Assembly (NCBI RefSeq): GCF_020921035.1
Contig: NC_063160.1
Location: 15,775,095 to 15,839,094, forward strand
Direction: 5' to 3'
DNA length: 64,000 nucleotides
Source: Rhodamnia argentea
Lineage: Eukaryota > Streptophyta > Magnoliopsida > Myrtales > Myrtaceae
Part shown: positions 23,577 to 35,768 of the stretch, piece after piece
Layout: each line of letters begins with the position of its first letter
How positions within the stretch are numbered: position 1 is the first letter of the stretch
Position numbers and translations under genes: made by a program
Notes under the pieces: model-generated
Told to the model about the DNA's origin: nothing
Seen by the model: the letters and a program-made list of their open reading frames with translations, nothing else
The model's database searches: none

Positions 23577-23676
23577 TGTTAAAGGTGGTCGATCTCCTCT
23601 TGCTCTGTCCTCCTCGTCCGCCCAAGATGTGGATTTTCAGAGGCCGGGTACGTAGGATGAACGAGGGTTCGAATGT

Positions 23677-23685
23677 TTATATATA
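23677..23685 (-). promoter_or_regulatory. TATA box of the B12D gene
   Basis: The minus strand reads GTATATATAAAC about 100 bases above the ATG at 23576, predicting transcription start near 23650 and a leader of about 75 bases. Confidence 0.6.
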
Positions 23686-23699
23686 CATTGTCTCCTGAA

Positions 23700-26530
23700 A
23701 GGGAAGAGACAGGAGGAGCCAGCATGCTGGAAAAGTATGGAATGACTTGGGGAAGGGAGGAAAGTTCGATGCTGGGGCTCTTCTTGTTATTACAGTGGGC
23801 TTGAAGTCGAACCATTGACGCCTGCCCTAATACCGGGGGCTTGGCCTCCTGTTTTTCTTTCCGTTTACTTCTTCTTTCTTTGTATGTTTTCCTTCGCTGG
23901 TCGTGCCCATCACGGCAACGAGTGACCATGATGAATTTGAGCCCATGTTTGGGGTTTCAATTGCTGTCAAAGTTGTCGCTGCATGGACTCTTCCACCACG
24001 AACAATTTTAGTTTACTTTTTCTGCTGAGCTTCCTCATGCTGTTTCGTGACTTGTCCGTTTTGTTATGCATTCGGGTTCGAGTTCCAGCTATGTTTCTTG
24101 ACAAAATGGAAGAACCTCGTTAGAAAGTACAATGTAAATGCTTAAACGTAAAAATAGAGCGAGGCCATGTGTATACAAAAGCCACATAAATCCCATTATA
24201 AAGTGGTGTGCAATATTTTGATGTCTCTTTCACGTGCAAGCCGGATTAGGAGTGTCACGTGGAATTTAACTAATAGGGTGGACATAGATCCGAAAGGGAC
24301 AAAACTTGGCTCTAATAATGCGTTAAAAAGTCCGACTTAAAAACTCCAGCTTTTAGAACAGGTAACGGTGGTTTCACAAAACAACGGGAGAAAAGAAAGT
24401 GTGTAATGGGTCAGCAGCAGAGGAAAGCTCACTCGAGGAACAAATAATAAATGGAATATTACTTAAAATTAACACATGTATTAAGGGTCGATATTTTCTT
24501 CTTCTTCTTTATTGACTAATACAAAGGGCCAACATCAACTAATATATCGAAAATATCGAAAATAATACCAAAAAGTTGAATGCATTTCACTTCTTTCTAG
24601 ATAATCTGCAAGTGTTGCCGAAACGCGTCATAGATAATGTAAAAGAAATCCGTCAAAGAATGAAAAGAGACATGAGGAATCGAATCGAATCGAATCGAGT
24701 GGGTGATCATTTGATCCGAAAGTGCAAATTCCTCTCACGAGATTGATAATCGCGGGCGGGAAATTAATTAGGAAATTGCAGCTTCTTGTTGAAGACGACA
24801 AGCCAAGTTGGCTGCGGGGTTTATGGATAATTAGGGTTTCCTAGAGCACATTCCTTTGTGCTGGAATTTCTATGCTCGTCCATCTTAATTCGCTCTTTGC
24901 CTGAGTCAACAATGTTGATCGATTTGACGTCATGAGGATGGCGGTTCAAAGTTGGGACATGATGTGGCAGAAAAGATCACCACGACCGCAATTCCAGTTT
25001 GACTTTTTTTAAAAATTCCAAAGTGGTTATCACATCCATCGTGTTCTTTTATTTTTAATTTTGATTCTATCATATTGTAAAATTCTGCTCTCTCCTTACG
25101 CGTTCCCACCCCACTCTCCTCAAAGGTGGAGATTTAAATCCGCTGCCTCCCTCTTTCTAAATGAAAAGAGTGGCTATCGAAATAATTCTCCAGTGATCGA
25201 TTACATTTATCATTTAACAAGTTCTTTGGCCTTGTTTCGCCTCTTCCACTCCTGCATCATGGCCTACTCTTTTGCTCCAATCTTCCATTTGAGGCTCCAC
25301 CCTTGAATCCTTACATCGACTTCGCCTTCCACCTGAGCTGCGCAAGAAAGGCCATCCCTGTAGTTTTGCGGGTCTTTGTCGCCGACATCCTGCTTCTCGC
25401 CGTCTGACCGAACACCGGTGCCGCCACCGCACCCGCTGCCAATTGGGCCGCTGCTTTGATGGAGGTTCGGTTCATAGACAAAAGTATGTGGGCCTCGATT
25501 CGATTCTTTTCCACTTCACTAGGGCCTTCGGGCTTAGGTTTGCAATGGAATATCTAAAGACCCTTTTCTCACCAAAATAAAAATAGAATTAAAAAATTGT
25601 TCGCCAGATAATGGCACATTGGCATGTGGGCACGGCCCAAATCATTATTTGCTATACGCAGTCGTACCGCGAACGCATTTCTTGGACGTGAATTAATCTT
25701 TAGGGATAATTAAAAAAAAAAGAGCTGCTAGCATGGTAATACTATTTATTATTTCTTATCACACAATCTTTCAGTCAATAAGTGCTTTATATAAAATCAC
25801 GGTGATGGTGTGTGGATTTAAGATTGAGATTGTACCGTTTCTGATAGTATTGTCAAAAAAGTATTTTCATTTTAAAAATTTCTATATACTATTCACTTCA
25901 ATATCGATTTACATCATGAATTTTAAAAATCTAATACTTTTCCAAACAGATTCCTCAGATTCAAAATGACTAATTTACCCTCAAACGCATCGAAACTTTA
26001 AATCGTTCTCTTTACTCCCTCTTTGTCTCTCGACCATACCTTCTCTCCCGTGGTCTCCCATCACCAATCCCAACGGACATCGCACCACCACACTAGGCTC
26101 ACTTCGTCTTCTCTTCTCAGGTAACGGCCAGCTTCGAGCTTGACTCGAGCTTCATCACTTTCGAGTTCAACTCGACTTAGACTTGAGTCGAACTCAACAG
26201 ATCTAAGTCGAGCTCAATGCCGGGGGAGCTTGAGTCAAGCTTCACACCAGTGGAGCTCGACAAGTTCCATCTCAATTGGGTCGGCGGTCGCCGGGGAGTG
26301 GTGACGGTGCAACCCGAGGGGTGGGCAGTGAGTGGGCAAGTGGGCTTTTATTGAAACAGTGAGAGGGGCAAAACTGAAAGGAAAATGACAAATTCATAAA
26401 TAGGATCAGACGTTAAAATGCAAATTGATATGAGTTTCAAACGAAAAGATGATTTTTCATTTATTTGCTTTCCATTACAAAATCTCATTTCCTGACTTAT
26501 TTACACCATGACAGGTTTTTTTCTGCAGAT
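23700..26530. other. Intergenic stretch between the B12D and methyltransferase genes
   Basis: Mostly AT-rich and stop-dense. ORFs at 25214-25432 and 25311-25514 (-) overlap in different frames; the latter has an alanine-rich IKAAAQLAAGAVAAPVFGQ stretch I cannot place. At 26120-26280 the words GAGCTCGA/TCGAGCTT recur in both orientations, probably element remnant. Nothing here is supported as a gene. Confidence 0.35.
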
Positions 26531-27958
26531 TCAAGTTCTAAGGGGCTTCTCAAGCACTGCAGAGAAGAAATACTCACCCTCAAACTTGTCACTCTTGGGC
26601 ACAACCCTCCACAGCAGCTTCCTGTACCTCAGCCTCTCGAACTCTTCCCCATACATCTTCACGTCTCCCTTCTTGCAGAAGAACCGGTCCACCCACAGCA
26701 ACCCCCTCGGCCTCAGGACCCGGTCCCAATCGAACAGCACGAACTGGAGCAGCTCCGCGCCGACCCACCCGTCCAGGAACAGGCTCGAGTGCACGATGTC
26801 GAGCGTGCCGTCGAAGAAGGGCAATCTCGAGCCGATCGAGACGTAGAGCGGAAGCAGGCCCCTCAGCGCGATCACCTCGTTGAAGGGCGCCCCAAGGTTC
26901 AGCGTGGCTGTGGCAACCGTCACGTTCCTCTCCCTCATGAGGGCGGCAAAGCTCCCCGTCGACGGGCCAAAGTCCAGCCCGACCCTGATCTCCCCAGGCT
27001 TCAGGGCCAGGACCTGATCGATGGTGAACTCGGCAGTTTCCTCTGGCTCGTTGACCGGCCCTTCCCACCCTCGCTTCGAGAGGTTGAAGCAGTCCGAGCA
27101 CTTGAAGAAGCCCCTTTTGTTCCCTGTTTGGTTGGAGAGGAGGCATTGATAGTCCTTGCACTTGTAGTGGCTCCACAATATGTTGGCATCCCTAGGCTGA
27201 TTCCACAGAGAGTTGCTTGAGGGCATTGGCTTTGTGTAGTTTGGTGGTGTTCTTGAGAAGCATCTCCTTCTGGGCAATGGGTCACAGCCACTGATCATGA
27301 GCTTCTGAGCCAAGTCCCAATCGTCTGGGCACGTCCCGAGCAACTTGTAACTCATGAACCGGTCTAAATTAGAAGCCATTGCCGCGCAGGCCATTCCTAT
27401 CGACGGATTAACCGCTTCGATGCCGAGAAATGTCTTCTTGCCCGCGACCCTGTTAGGTTTTGGCAAAGTGTAATTTCTGAGCTCCCCTGCTTTGAAGACA
27501 TGATTGCCGATGAATTCCTCCGATGCATCTTCTTCTGATTCCTCTGGATCACTTGAGTCTTCATCGACATTGCTCATTTCGGTGGCGTTAGCTGGTAGAT
27601 TGCTTACGTGATGCGATAGGCGAGTGGCTATCTTGTCCAAAGCCACGGCGATGTGGATGACTTGATCAGAGAACTTGGCCAGGGCTTTCGCTTCCTCGGT
27701 GTTGGAGTGCATCTGCTCTAGCAACACACCGACTTGTGTTTGCAAGTCAGAGATTTGGCCGTGGAAGTAAAGAGGTAGAGGAGGCTGTTCCCAGGAGATT
27801 CCGGCTGTGGAAGGGAAGACATTCCGCTGGAAGTAGATTGTTGAACCTAGGACGATCAGCGTGAGGAGGCTGATGAAGAAGAGAGGGCACAACAGTAGTC
27901 TGGGAAGATTGGTTCCTGGAAGCCATTTCAATGTCTTGCCTGAGTTCTGTTTCAGCAT
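26531..27958 (-). CDS. Membrane-anchored SAM-dependent methyltransferase-like protein
   Basis: Single-exon frame of 475 residues, start at 27958. A short basic N-terminus is followed by one membrane helix (about residues 21-43), then a short coiled-coil-like stretch (about 68-115), an acidic patch (130-148) and a cysteine-containing middle part (210-290). The C-terminal fold shows VGLDFGPSTGSFA (326-338), a motif I glycine loop with P-S-T in place of the usual G-x-G, and DIVHSSLFLDGW (387-398). Six N-glycosylation sequons (N124, N162, N240, N276, N292, N345) fit a type II Golgi protein with a luminal C-terminus. It resembles the plant family of intronless, Golgi-type methyltransferase-like proteins near the DUF248 group; substrate unknown, perhaps wall polysaccharide. 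No break seen. Confidence 0.85.
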   Translation of the reverse strand: MLKQNSGKTLKWLPGTNLPRLLLCPLFFISLLTLIVLGSTIYFQRNVFPSTAGISWEQPPLPLYFHGQISDLQTQVGVLLEQMHSNTEEAKALAKFSDQVIHIAVALDKIATRLSHHVSNLPANATEMSNVDEDSSDPEESEEDASEEFIGNHVFKAGELRNYTLPKPNRVAGKKTFLGIEAVNPSIGMACAAMASNLDRFMSYKLLGTCPDDWDLAQKLMISGCDPLPRRRCFSRTPPNYTKPMPSSNSLWNQPRDANILWSHYKCKDYQCLLSNQTGNKRGFFKCSDCFNLSKRGWEGPVNEPEETAEFTIDQVLALKPGEIRVGLDFGPSTGSFAALMRERNVTVATATLNLGAPFNEVIALRGLLPLYVSIGSRLPFFDGTLDIVHSSLFLDGWVGAELLQFVLFDWDRVLRPRGLLWVDRFFCKKGDVKMYGEEFERLRYRKLLWRVVPKSDKFEGEYFFSAVLEKPLRT

Positions 27959-28829
27959 TTTTATGGCCCCAAGTGATTATCTTTTCCTTAACTGCAACTT
28001 AGCAGTGTTTCTATTTCAGATGTTGACTTCGTAGATACCATAAAATGAATAATTTATGTTTGATCTTTCCAAGACGCCTGATTTTCAGCCAAAAAAATGA
28101 TTCTTCGGAACACAGATCTAGGCAAAGCTTCTTATTCAGCACAATGCCAGATGATAATTAATGTTTCCCAAGGGTTCCTTTACCGGAACTGCAAGCAAAT
28201 TTCTGGACTGGAGATCAAATCAATGCAAGCTTTCATCTTATTTTAGTTCCCCCGTAAGATGGGCAAGGTAGCAACGTTGACAATCCGGCACCGGTACAGA
28301 AAACTTGCAACAGGATGTTCCCAAGAAACCTTGAGACACATGCATTGTCCCCCGATATTAGAAACCAGGAGGCACCTGAAATGGAAGTTTCAGACAAAAT
28401 CAAGAGCCGGTGAACCACTTGAGTTCGGGGAAGCAACTGGAATGATTCCTCGGTCTGAAAATACAAAGCCCTTCTATTGGTCGAAGCATTATTTTAAGCA
28501 TAGCACAGGATCAAAGACGAGCAGAAAGGAGTCTATACAAAACTCTTCATCATTTTCATTTCATAGCCAATATCTCACCGCCGCTGCACCAAAAAAAAAA
28601 AAAAAAAACACGACACATTGCTCTTCTTTCAGAAATGGGCAGGTAAAGTAAAAATATGCATGGGTCATCTATCCTAGGAGATGACAGAATGCACATCCGT
28701 CTTCCATCTGGATTATCTATATTCATTTGGTCCAAAACCCATTCGCAACTCTCTCAAAATTGCTTGCACATTTACTGTCAGGGACAGCATAAATATGGAG
28801 CTGTCTAAACCTTTACATGCTTTCCAGTC
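27959..28829. other. Spacer: methyltransferase promoter side and 3' region of the next gene
   Basis: Both neighbours are on the minus strand, so this 870-base gap should hold the 3' UTR of the C9orf85-like gene (about 28680-28829) and the upstream region of the methyltransferase gene. A poly-A run lies at 28591-28609. No clear TATA box was identified. Confidence 0.4.
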
Positions 28830-30400
28830 TTATTCCTCATCATCAGTGTTGTCTTCCTCCGTGTTGTCCTCCACTTCCTCCTCACCCTCCACTTCTTCTT
28901 CCTTGTTACCACTACCGGCTTTGCCCTCCTGGCGCGATCTGGCATAACCCTCAAGTGATGAAGAGGGGAATATATCTCCAACCTTGTTTGCTTTCTCAGT
29001 TGCAGATTTCCCCGAATTATTGTCATTTGACTTGTTCATCTGTTAAAGGGGTAAAAGAAAACATCACTGAGGATGGTTTGGAAAGAGAGAAGAAGAGCGC
29101 AGGGGGGGGGGGGTGGTGGGCGGGGTGGGACGATGGGAAAGGACAAGCAAGTGTAAAAGGAACAGAATACAGTATCAGTCTAACCCCAAAGACCCAATTA
29201 AGAAATTTGACAATTTCGAATCCACTCTTAAGTAGGCAATGATATGGACTATTCCTAATAGTTGCAAGCCAATACAAGGAGCATGCCAGAAGACATTTCA
29301 AGCAATGCCTCCTAAATGCAGCGTGAAGCCACAATAATTGCCAAAAGAAGTCGGCTAGGGAAACTTACAGCACGAAGTAGAGTTCTTCTATCCCTTTCTC
29401 GAGCATTCTTAATTGCCTGTAAAAAATGGCATTTATCTCTTTAGAAGTTAAAGTTGATTGGGGAAAAAACAGTCCTCATCTTAACTTAAAATAAAAGTGC
29501 GAAAGGTTCTCTTGGGCCTCGAACAAGAAATGAAAAGGATTTCGAAAACCAACCTCCTCGAGCGCTTTTTGCTCTGCTTCCAATTCGGAAGAGTCTCTGA
29601 AGGAACATAGAAAACAAATTCAGTTCCATTTCAAAGAGAGCGAAGCTCGAAAAGCAAAACCCAATCCTCAACTACCTGCCAACTAAACTGTCGACTCGGC
29701 AACGACACTTAGCACACACATTCTGCTCCTTGGCACATCCTAAATCAGCATGAAACCTCCATGAATGCAAGTAAAACAACGCAACCTTTCCATATCGAAT
29801 AAAAGTCACTGACGAACAATTTTGAAGAAGACCAACAAGCTGGCGAACCGATGGCCGTTCAAGTTTGAAGAAACTCGAGCAACGCACACAAAGAGAGGTG
29901 AAACTAACCAGAGCAAAGATTGTGGTAAGCTTGACGAACGGCCCTCCTAGAACACTTCTGGCTACAACAACATAGAGGGAATCACCAATGAACAACTGTA
30001 CTACTTGGAGCACCAATTTGAACGCAGAACCAGCAAATGAGCACAAGCAAACATGCCAAAGGAAACAATTTTTACCACTTAGCAGGTTCAACGAGGGGCT
30101 TATACTTGCCGTAACGGCGTTTCCACTCGATCTGCTCTCTACATCGAGCGCAAACTCCAGTTATCTCGGAGTACGGCCGGAACCTCCCTCCAACTTCCTA
30201 AATCCACAGCCGGTAATCAAGTTAAGTCTCCCCTCTTTCGATTCAATTGCTTAGGGATTCGAACGGTGCGAATCAGATAATCGATTGAACTAGGGTTCAC
30301 GAATTTTGGGGGGTTTTACCGTTTCGTTGATTTTGACGCCGGCGTTGGGCTTCCAGGCGTAGGCGTTCTGGTGCTTGGGCGGGCCACGCCGGCTGCTCAT
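28830..30400 (-). CDS. C9orf85-like protein with DUF2039 and four CxxC motifs
   Basis: Seven exons on the minus strand: 30320-30400, 30076-30197, 29909-29961, 29676-29739, 29554-29596, 29369-29416 and 28830-29039. All borders are GT-AG and the pieces join in frame to 206 residues. The protein begins MSSRRGPPKHQNAYAWKPNA, then EVGGRFRPYSEITG; CxxC pairs occur at 43/46, 68/71, 84/87 and 94/97, enough for two zinc sites. After these comes a charged helix (RDSSELEAEQKALEE, AIKNARERDRRTLLRA) and an acidic tail ending EEDNTDDEE. This is the arrangement of the conserved eukaryotic C9orf85 family; its molecular role is unknown. The first exon and promoter of this gene are copied twice downstream in the window (32672-32890, 39997-40215). 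Confidence 0.9.
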
Positions 30401-30590
30401 CTTCTATATGCCTTCGGCTCCTCCTCTTCTTCTTCTTCTTCAATGAGCTCGTTTTGCAGGGTGGCTCCAGTTAAGCGGTCGCTGCAGAGTGCATGGAGGC
30501 TGATGGAGCAAGTTAGGTCAAGTATATGTTTTATGCACATTAATAATTCATAAAACATATTATTTTACTTATATTAATTTCGATGATCGT
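30371..30590 (-). promoter_or_regulatory. Promoter and start of the C9orf85-like gene (source of captured copies)
   Basis: On the minus strand the sequence runs from upstream AT-rich DNA through a purine-rich (GAA/GGA)n tract and GGCATATAGAAG directly to the ATG at 30400. The block from about 30371 to 30590 is repeated at 32672-32890 and 39997-40215 with small changes in the trinucleotide tract, which defines its extent. Confidence 0.6.
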
Positions 30591-32470
30591 GATTAATCCT
30601 CTAATAGCAAACGGAGCTTAGGAACTCCTTTTTAATGACTGAAGGTTTGATCGAGTCGAATCGTGTTAACGTAATTTAGTGTCCGAAATTTCTGAAATAC
30701 GAGGTCGAGGTCTAACTCAAACTCAGGTATGGATAGTCAATGCTACATTTAATCGTTAAAATATTCAAGTCGAACTTTATTTGATATGAATTCTCGAGTT
30801 AATGACAAATCATTGCTCTAAGTAAAGTAGACTACTGTTTGCTAAACACAAAAAAAAAAAAAAAAAGAAGAAGAGTAAACTGTTATTTTAATTGAGTTTA
30901 TGAGTAGGACTACTATATCCAAACTCGATTCGAACTTGATAAGAATGTATACAATACTTGACAAGATCGGCTCAAATAGCTCATAAGTTGCTCTCATCGT
31001 TTTGTAAATCTAGTGGTACGAATAACCTTCGTAGCTGTGCTGCTTGTGCACTACATCGATTATCCATGATTACTCCCTAAATGCGTCCCGTTTCTACACT
31101 TAGAGGTGTCAATGGGCTGGGTCGGGCCAAATCTCATATAGACTTGATCCGGCCCGAAACCAAACAATGCCAAGCTCGGGCCGGCTCCGGCCGACTCGAT
31201 ACTCGAATGATATACGTCTAAGATATTCGATCCGGGTCCAGTCCGGTCGAGATTTTTTTTTATAATAATCTTCTATGAAAAGACAAACAACATTGATCGG
31301 GATTTGCAAAAATAGAAGACTAATTCTACATGTTGGGGTCATTTGATAGGAGCGAAAGACAATTGAAATGTCATAATCACGTAGATTATCACTCGAGCTA
31401 TGCTTCTAATCATCACATGATCAACTCTTCAACAAAACAAAACTGTAAAATCAAAACCCATTTTCAAAAACTAAATGCCCACGAAAAAAGGAAAAAAAAT
31501 TTGAAAAAAAAAATCAATCAAAGAAACGACTTTCGCGACCTCGGAAGGAAGGCAGTAGAGGTTATGACATGAAATCGAAATAATTCAATTACATACGACC
31601 GTTGGCATTGAAAAGAAATGGATTAATACTATGAAAAGCTTTAAATTAATATATTTGTGACAAATTTACTTTTGGTACACCACATAGTAGTTGGCGGATG
31701 TATCAATTTAGGATTTTGACCTTCCACTTGTCACAAGTGTACCAGTTTAGGATTCTTGGTGATATTAACCAAATTTAATGGAAACTAATGTGGGGTAAAA
31801 TTTATCACAAGTGTAATAATTTGAGGTTATTAATGGTCAAAAAATTAATTTGAGGTAAAATTATCACATGTATACCAATTATTTATCACAGGTGTGTCAA
31901 TTTGGGTGTTTTTTGTGATATTAATATTCGATTTTTTGCATGTAAAGTTGATAGGATTTAAAAGTGAGATTGAGATGGGCACGTGAACAAACAGACCCAT
32001 CCGAAGAAGTACCAAGAAAGTTGAAGTCGGGTTAGGAGAAACTTTTTGTGGCTCGAAAAGTTGTATTTCTATCTAAAAGTTGGTTTGTTTCGCGGAAAAT
32101 ATTGTTGGAGCGTGGTTCATATTCTCTATCGATAGGAAATCACGGATATCTATAATAGCTATTAAACTCTTTTTTGCATGTAATTGAGTAATGTAATAGA
32201 GAGGTGTAAAGTGCTAATTATAGTGGAATCATTTCTTGAATGTAACTCTAGTTTAAGGGAGAACTAAGATAACATTGTATCTCGATTTTTCTTTCTTACT
32301 TTTACGCTTGATTTCGTTATGGTTGTGCACCGAATCCTAAAAAATACGAAATTTCTGAAAAATATTTTTTGGAAAGTTATTTTTCAGGAAAATAATAAGA
32401 TTTTCCTGTATTTAGTTGAAATCTGAAGGTGAACTAAAAAATATTTTACGTTGTTTAATGAACTGGGGTC

Positions 32471-32890
32471 TCAAGCCCGAATCTCCAATTCCGGGGCACG
32501 AGTACGAGCATTGGTCTTAGGTCCATCGAAATCGAGCCCGAGAACTCGGTGCCCGTGCCCGCTCCCTTGTGACAACCTGATTTTCGTATGTTTGTCTAAC
32601 GAGTAAAACGGATTATGTAATGAAGTTTTGTTGAGAATGTGAAATTTTTTGATGCTGAGTGAAGTACAGCTTTGATGCTTGGGCGGGCCAAGCCGGCTGC
32701 TCATCTTCTATATGCCTTCGGCTCCTCCTCTTCCTCTTCTTCTTCTTCTTCAATGAGCTCGTTTTGCAGGGTGGTTCTAGTTAAGCGGTTGCTACACAGT
32801 GCATGGAGGCTGACGAAGCATTTTAGGTCAAGTATATGTTTTACGCACATCAATAATTCATAAAACATATTATTTGACTTATATTAATTT
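32471..32890 (-). pseudogene. Captured promoter and first codons of the C9orf85-like gene, copy A
   Basis: The block 32672-32890 matches 30371-30590, including the ATG (now 32704) and the first codons MSSRLGPPKHQ (source: MSSRRGPPKHQ). After codon 11 the match ends and the frame runs into unrelated DNA for 77 codons, stopping at 32471. The rest of the gene is absent. The trinucleotide tract upstream has one or two extra units. If the captured promoter works, it would transcribe leftwards through R2 and R1; no evidence of expression is available. Confidence 0.7.
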
Positions 32891-33867
32891 CGAGACGTGG
32901 TTCATGCTTCCCATCAACAGGAAAGCACGGGGTTTCGGACTATGAATAGTTATTGTTATAAACTTTTTCTTTCACTTGTAATTGAAGAATGTGATAAGAG
33001 GTACGATATGCTAATTATAGTGGAATTCTCTGCACGACATAGCCCTAATATAGCGTGAATCAGGATACATTTTGTGTTGATTTTTCTTTCTTAGTTTACG
33101 CTTTATTTCATTATAATTGTTTGTCAAATTCTAACAGCATTGAGCTCTCCAAGTGCGGTTCCGCAGGAGAGGGCCCCTGTCAACTGATAGCAAAGGAAGA
33201 GGGCCTTCGTCGAATTGAGTCGCATGGCGACGTTGGCCAGATCCTTTTCAGTACCGACTAAGGAGTACGGAGGGAGGGACCAAAAGAGCTCTTAAAGATG
33301 ATAAGCCTCTGTTCGTGCATGTGTGGATATGAATAGAGGACGGTGAGCCTCGCGCTCCATCATCCTATCGTTCAAGAAAAAATAAAAAAGATAAATGAAT
33401 TTACATCATATTAATAAGAATTCTATTAGCATAATAATTTTTGGGTGACCGTAAGAACGATAGTCTATTGTGACCCACAAATTCTTAAAAGTGTGGCTCC
33501 CACAATAATTTTTAATTAATTATTAATTGTATTTTTATGGCCAAAAAAAAAAAAAAAATAGACTGTTCGCATAATAGCCGTCCAAAGATTATTACATAAG
33601 CATTTGTCGTGACAAAACTGCAGTTAATGTACAATTTGAACTTACTTTTTAGGAAAATTGCTCCTTAAATCCTAAACCATATGTGAGACGTGCAATCTGC
33701 CAATTTAATCGAGTTTTAAAATTTTCAATTGATTCGATAAAGTCTTGGAACTTTGTTTAACAAATGAAATTAAGCCCTAAACCGCATATCATAATTGTAA
33801 TTTAAGGATGCTATGCGGGTAATTTTAGGTGTTGTTCATTGAAATGACTTTGATTGCACTTTTTCAC

Positions 33868-34646
33868 GGAAAGTCGTCCGGAAAGTCATAAACATATTGT
33901 ATGACGGCCAATTTAGTCATAAACTTTTCGGTTGCGTGAATTTAGTTCTAAATTTTTTGATGATTTGCCAATTTAGTCCTAAACATTTCAATTGTGTCAA
34001 TATAATCATAACCCTTTCGATGATTTTCTAATTTAGTCATAAATATTTTAACGATTTACAAATGAAAATTGTTGAAGTGGAAAACTTTTGTAATTTTTCT
34101 TTTTAATTTCCAAATTTTTTTCTTTTTCTTTTCTTTTCTCCCTTTTTCCCTCTATTTAGTCCCAGTCGATGGCCGCTCTCACCCAAGGCTAGCGAGGGTA
34201 GCGGTCACCTAAGGCAAATGATCTCCACCGACCATCGATGAGGCTCGGTGGAGGAAAAAAAAGGGAAAAAAAATAAAAAGAAAGAAAGAAAGAAAGAAAG
34301 AAAAAGAAAGAGGTAAAAAAAAAGAAGTGACTCAGAATTTCTTAACAAATTGTGAAAATTATGCAAGTCCGCGCCGACCATCTTAACTAGACCTTCATGC
34401 CAACGCTTTTCCGATCAAAATTGGCCCGAAAGACTAAGTTGACAAATTATTAAAAGGTTTATGGCAAAAATGGACCATGGTCTAAATGTTTATGACACAA
34501 ATGTCGCAATTGAAAGATTTATGACTAAATTGGCTGCCGTCAAATAAGTTTAGGACAGAATAGACATAATTAAAAATTTATGACAGAATTAGCCGTTGTA
34601 CATAGGTTTATGAATTTTTGGACAAATTTCATCACTTTTTTTTTAA
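33868..34646. mobile_element. Long-TIR Mutator-like element inside duplication copy 1
   Basis: Arms carry the blocks AGTCATAAACATATTG, CCAATTTAGTCATAAAC and their inverted forms (AGGTTTATG, GACTAAATTGGC). A GC-rich core at 34165-34255 (CTCACCCAAGGCTAGCGAGG) sits between AT-rich spacers and an AAAG repeat. The same element lies at 41208-41978 in copy 2, so it was inserted before the duplication. Confidence 0.6.
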
Positions 34647-35378
34647 ATATGAATTAATTGAATCAATTGAACTATTTTAAAACTTGATTACTTTTTGCAG
34701 GCAAGATGTCGAATTTCCGACACACTTTTCCATACTAATTTTGAAAACACAAAGTTTGCATTTCCATGTGAAGAACTCACAAGAACTTCTTGGATTCGTG
34801 GCTAGGGCGCTTCAGTCCAAAACAACAGTACCCCCCCGCACATGGCTTCAGACCATCCACGATAACCCACGAGACTCGGAAGCAGACACGATTTTGAGGG
34901 CCCTCTTTTTCGGCAAAGAACTTTTGCGATTTGGATGTTTCTTTCGAGCCTGTTCTTGCCATTCGTCGACATGAAAGCCGAGCCCCAGCCCCAACCCCAA
35001 CCATGTCGGCAGGCTGAAGGTGTGCTTTGATTTGAATGTAGCAGATCATATGTCATGTTCAAATCAGATCGACTCGGAGTGATCTTAGGGCTAATCTGAT
35101 AATTTAACAATAACTATAGCTAAATACGTGATAATGATATATAGATTTATTATTGAGATCGTATTATTCCTTACAATTATAGTGGAAGTATTTCCCTAAA
35201 AAGTGAGAAATGAGGACGAAAGAAACCTCTGCAAAGTGACCTCTTGGGTAGCCCCGTGACCTTTGTCCGAACGCCTGTGCCCCTATTGCTATGTCTGGCC
35301 AGTCCATTGAATAAAGACGTGCAACAAGCAGCCAGAGAGTCACTTATCACCTACTCTTCGTTGAGAGAGAGAGAATAC

Positions 35379-35768
35379 ATGGAAGTCAATAATTGCGGGA
35401 AGGTTCGTTTCTCCCTCGCGTGGTGGTGGTGCCTGCTCGCAGCCGCGGCTGTAGTAGCTCTGATCAGCTGTGGCGGAGCGAGGGCCGCTTTCGAAGCCGG
35501 TAACGCCACCACTCCGAGGCGGTGCCACGGGGGCGAGTGCCTCATCGCTTACCGGCAACCGGAGGTGGAGCTGATGGCGGTGCTGGACCCGGAGCAGGCC
35601 CTGGTCAGCATGGTGGCGGGACTCAAACCTGGAAAGGCCGTGGGAAGTTCCGGGAGAGGCAGCAATCCCGGCAATTGTGGCCGCGGAGCGCCGGGACGGT
35701 ACACGCCATGCGTTCCCGACAGAAATCCCGGCCCTCGCTACAGCCCTTATTATCCCCGTAGGGCGTAA
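35379..35768 (+). CDS. Small secreted RALF-like peptide precursor, copy 1
   Basis: 129 residues, one exon, ATG just after a short GA tract in the leader. A signal peptide covers about residues 1-36 (FSLAWWWCLLAAAAVVALIS). The pro-region CHGGECLIAYRQPEVELMAV followed by LDPEQAL resembles the CNG-x-x-EC...E-MDSE block of RALF precursors. The tail NCGRGAPGRYTPCVPDRNPG resembles the C-G-R-G...Y-x-x-C-x-P start of divergent RALFs (RALFL32-like). Only four cysteines remain in the predicted secreted part (49, 54, 100, 111); the last two cysteines of a RALF are replaced by tyrosines (YSPYY), and the YISY receptor motif is absent. RALFs act outside the cell on FERONIA-type kinases (family knowledge). 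Family call is moderate; secretion is well supported. Confidence 0.65.
   Translation: MEVNNCGKVRFSLAWWWCLLAAAAVVALISCGGARAAFEAGNATTPRRCHGGECLIAYRQPEVELMAVLDPEQALVSMVAGLKPGKAVGSSGRGSNPGNCGRGAPGRYTPCVPDRNPGPRYSPYYPRRA

Noticed and set aside
25311-25514. Alanine-rich 67-codon minus-strand ORF
   Set aside because: A frame-shifted neighbour is equally open and no family is recognised.
26465-27291. 251-codon plus-strand ORF and 195-codon minus-strand frame
   Set aside because: Shadows of the GC-rich methyltransferase gene on the minus strand (26531-27958).
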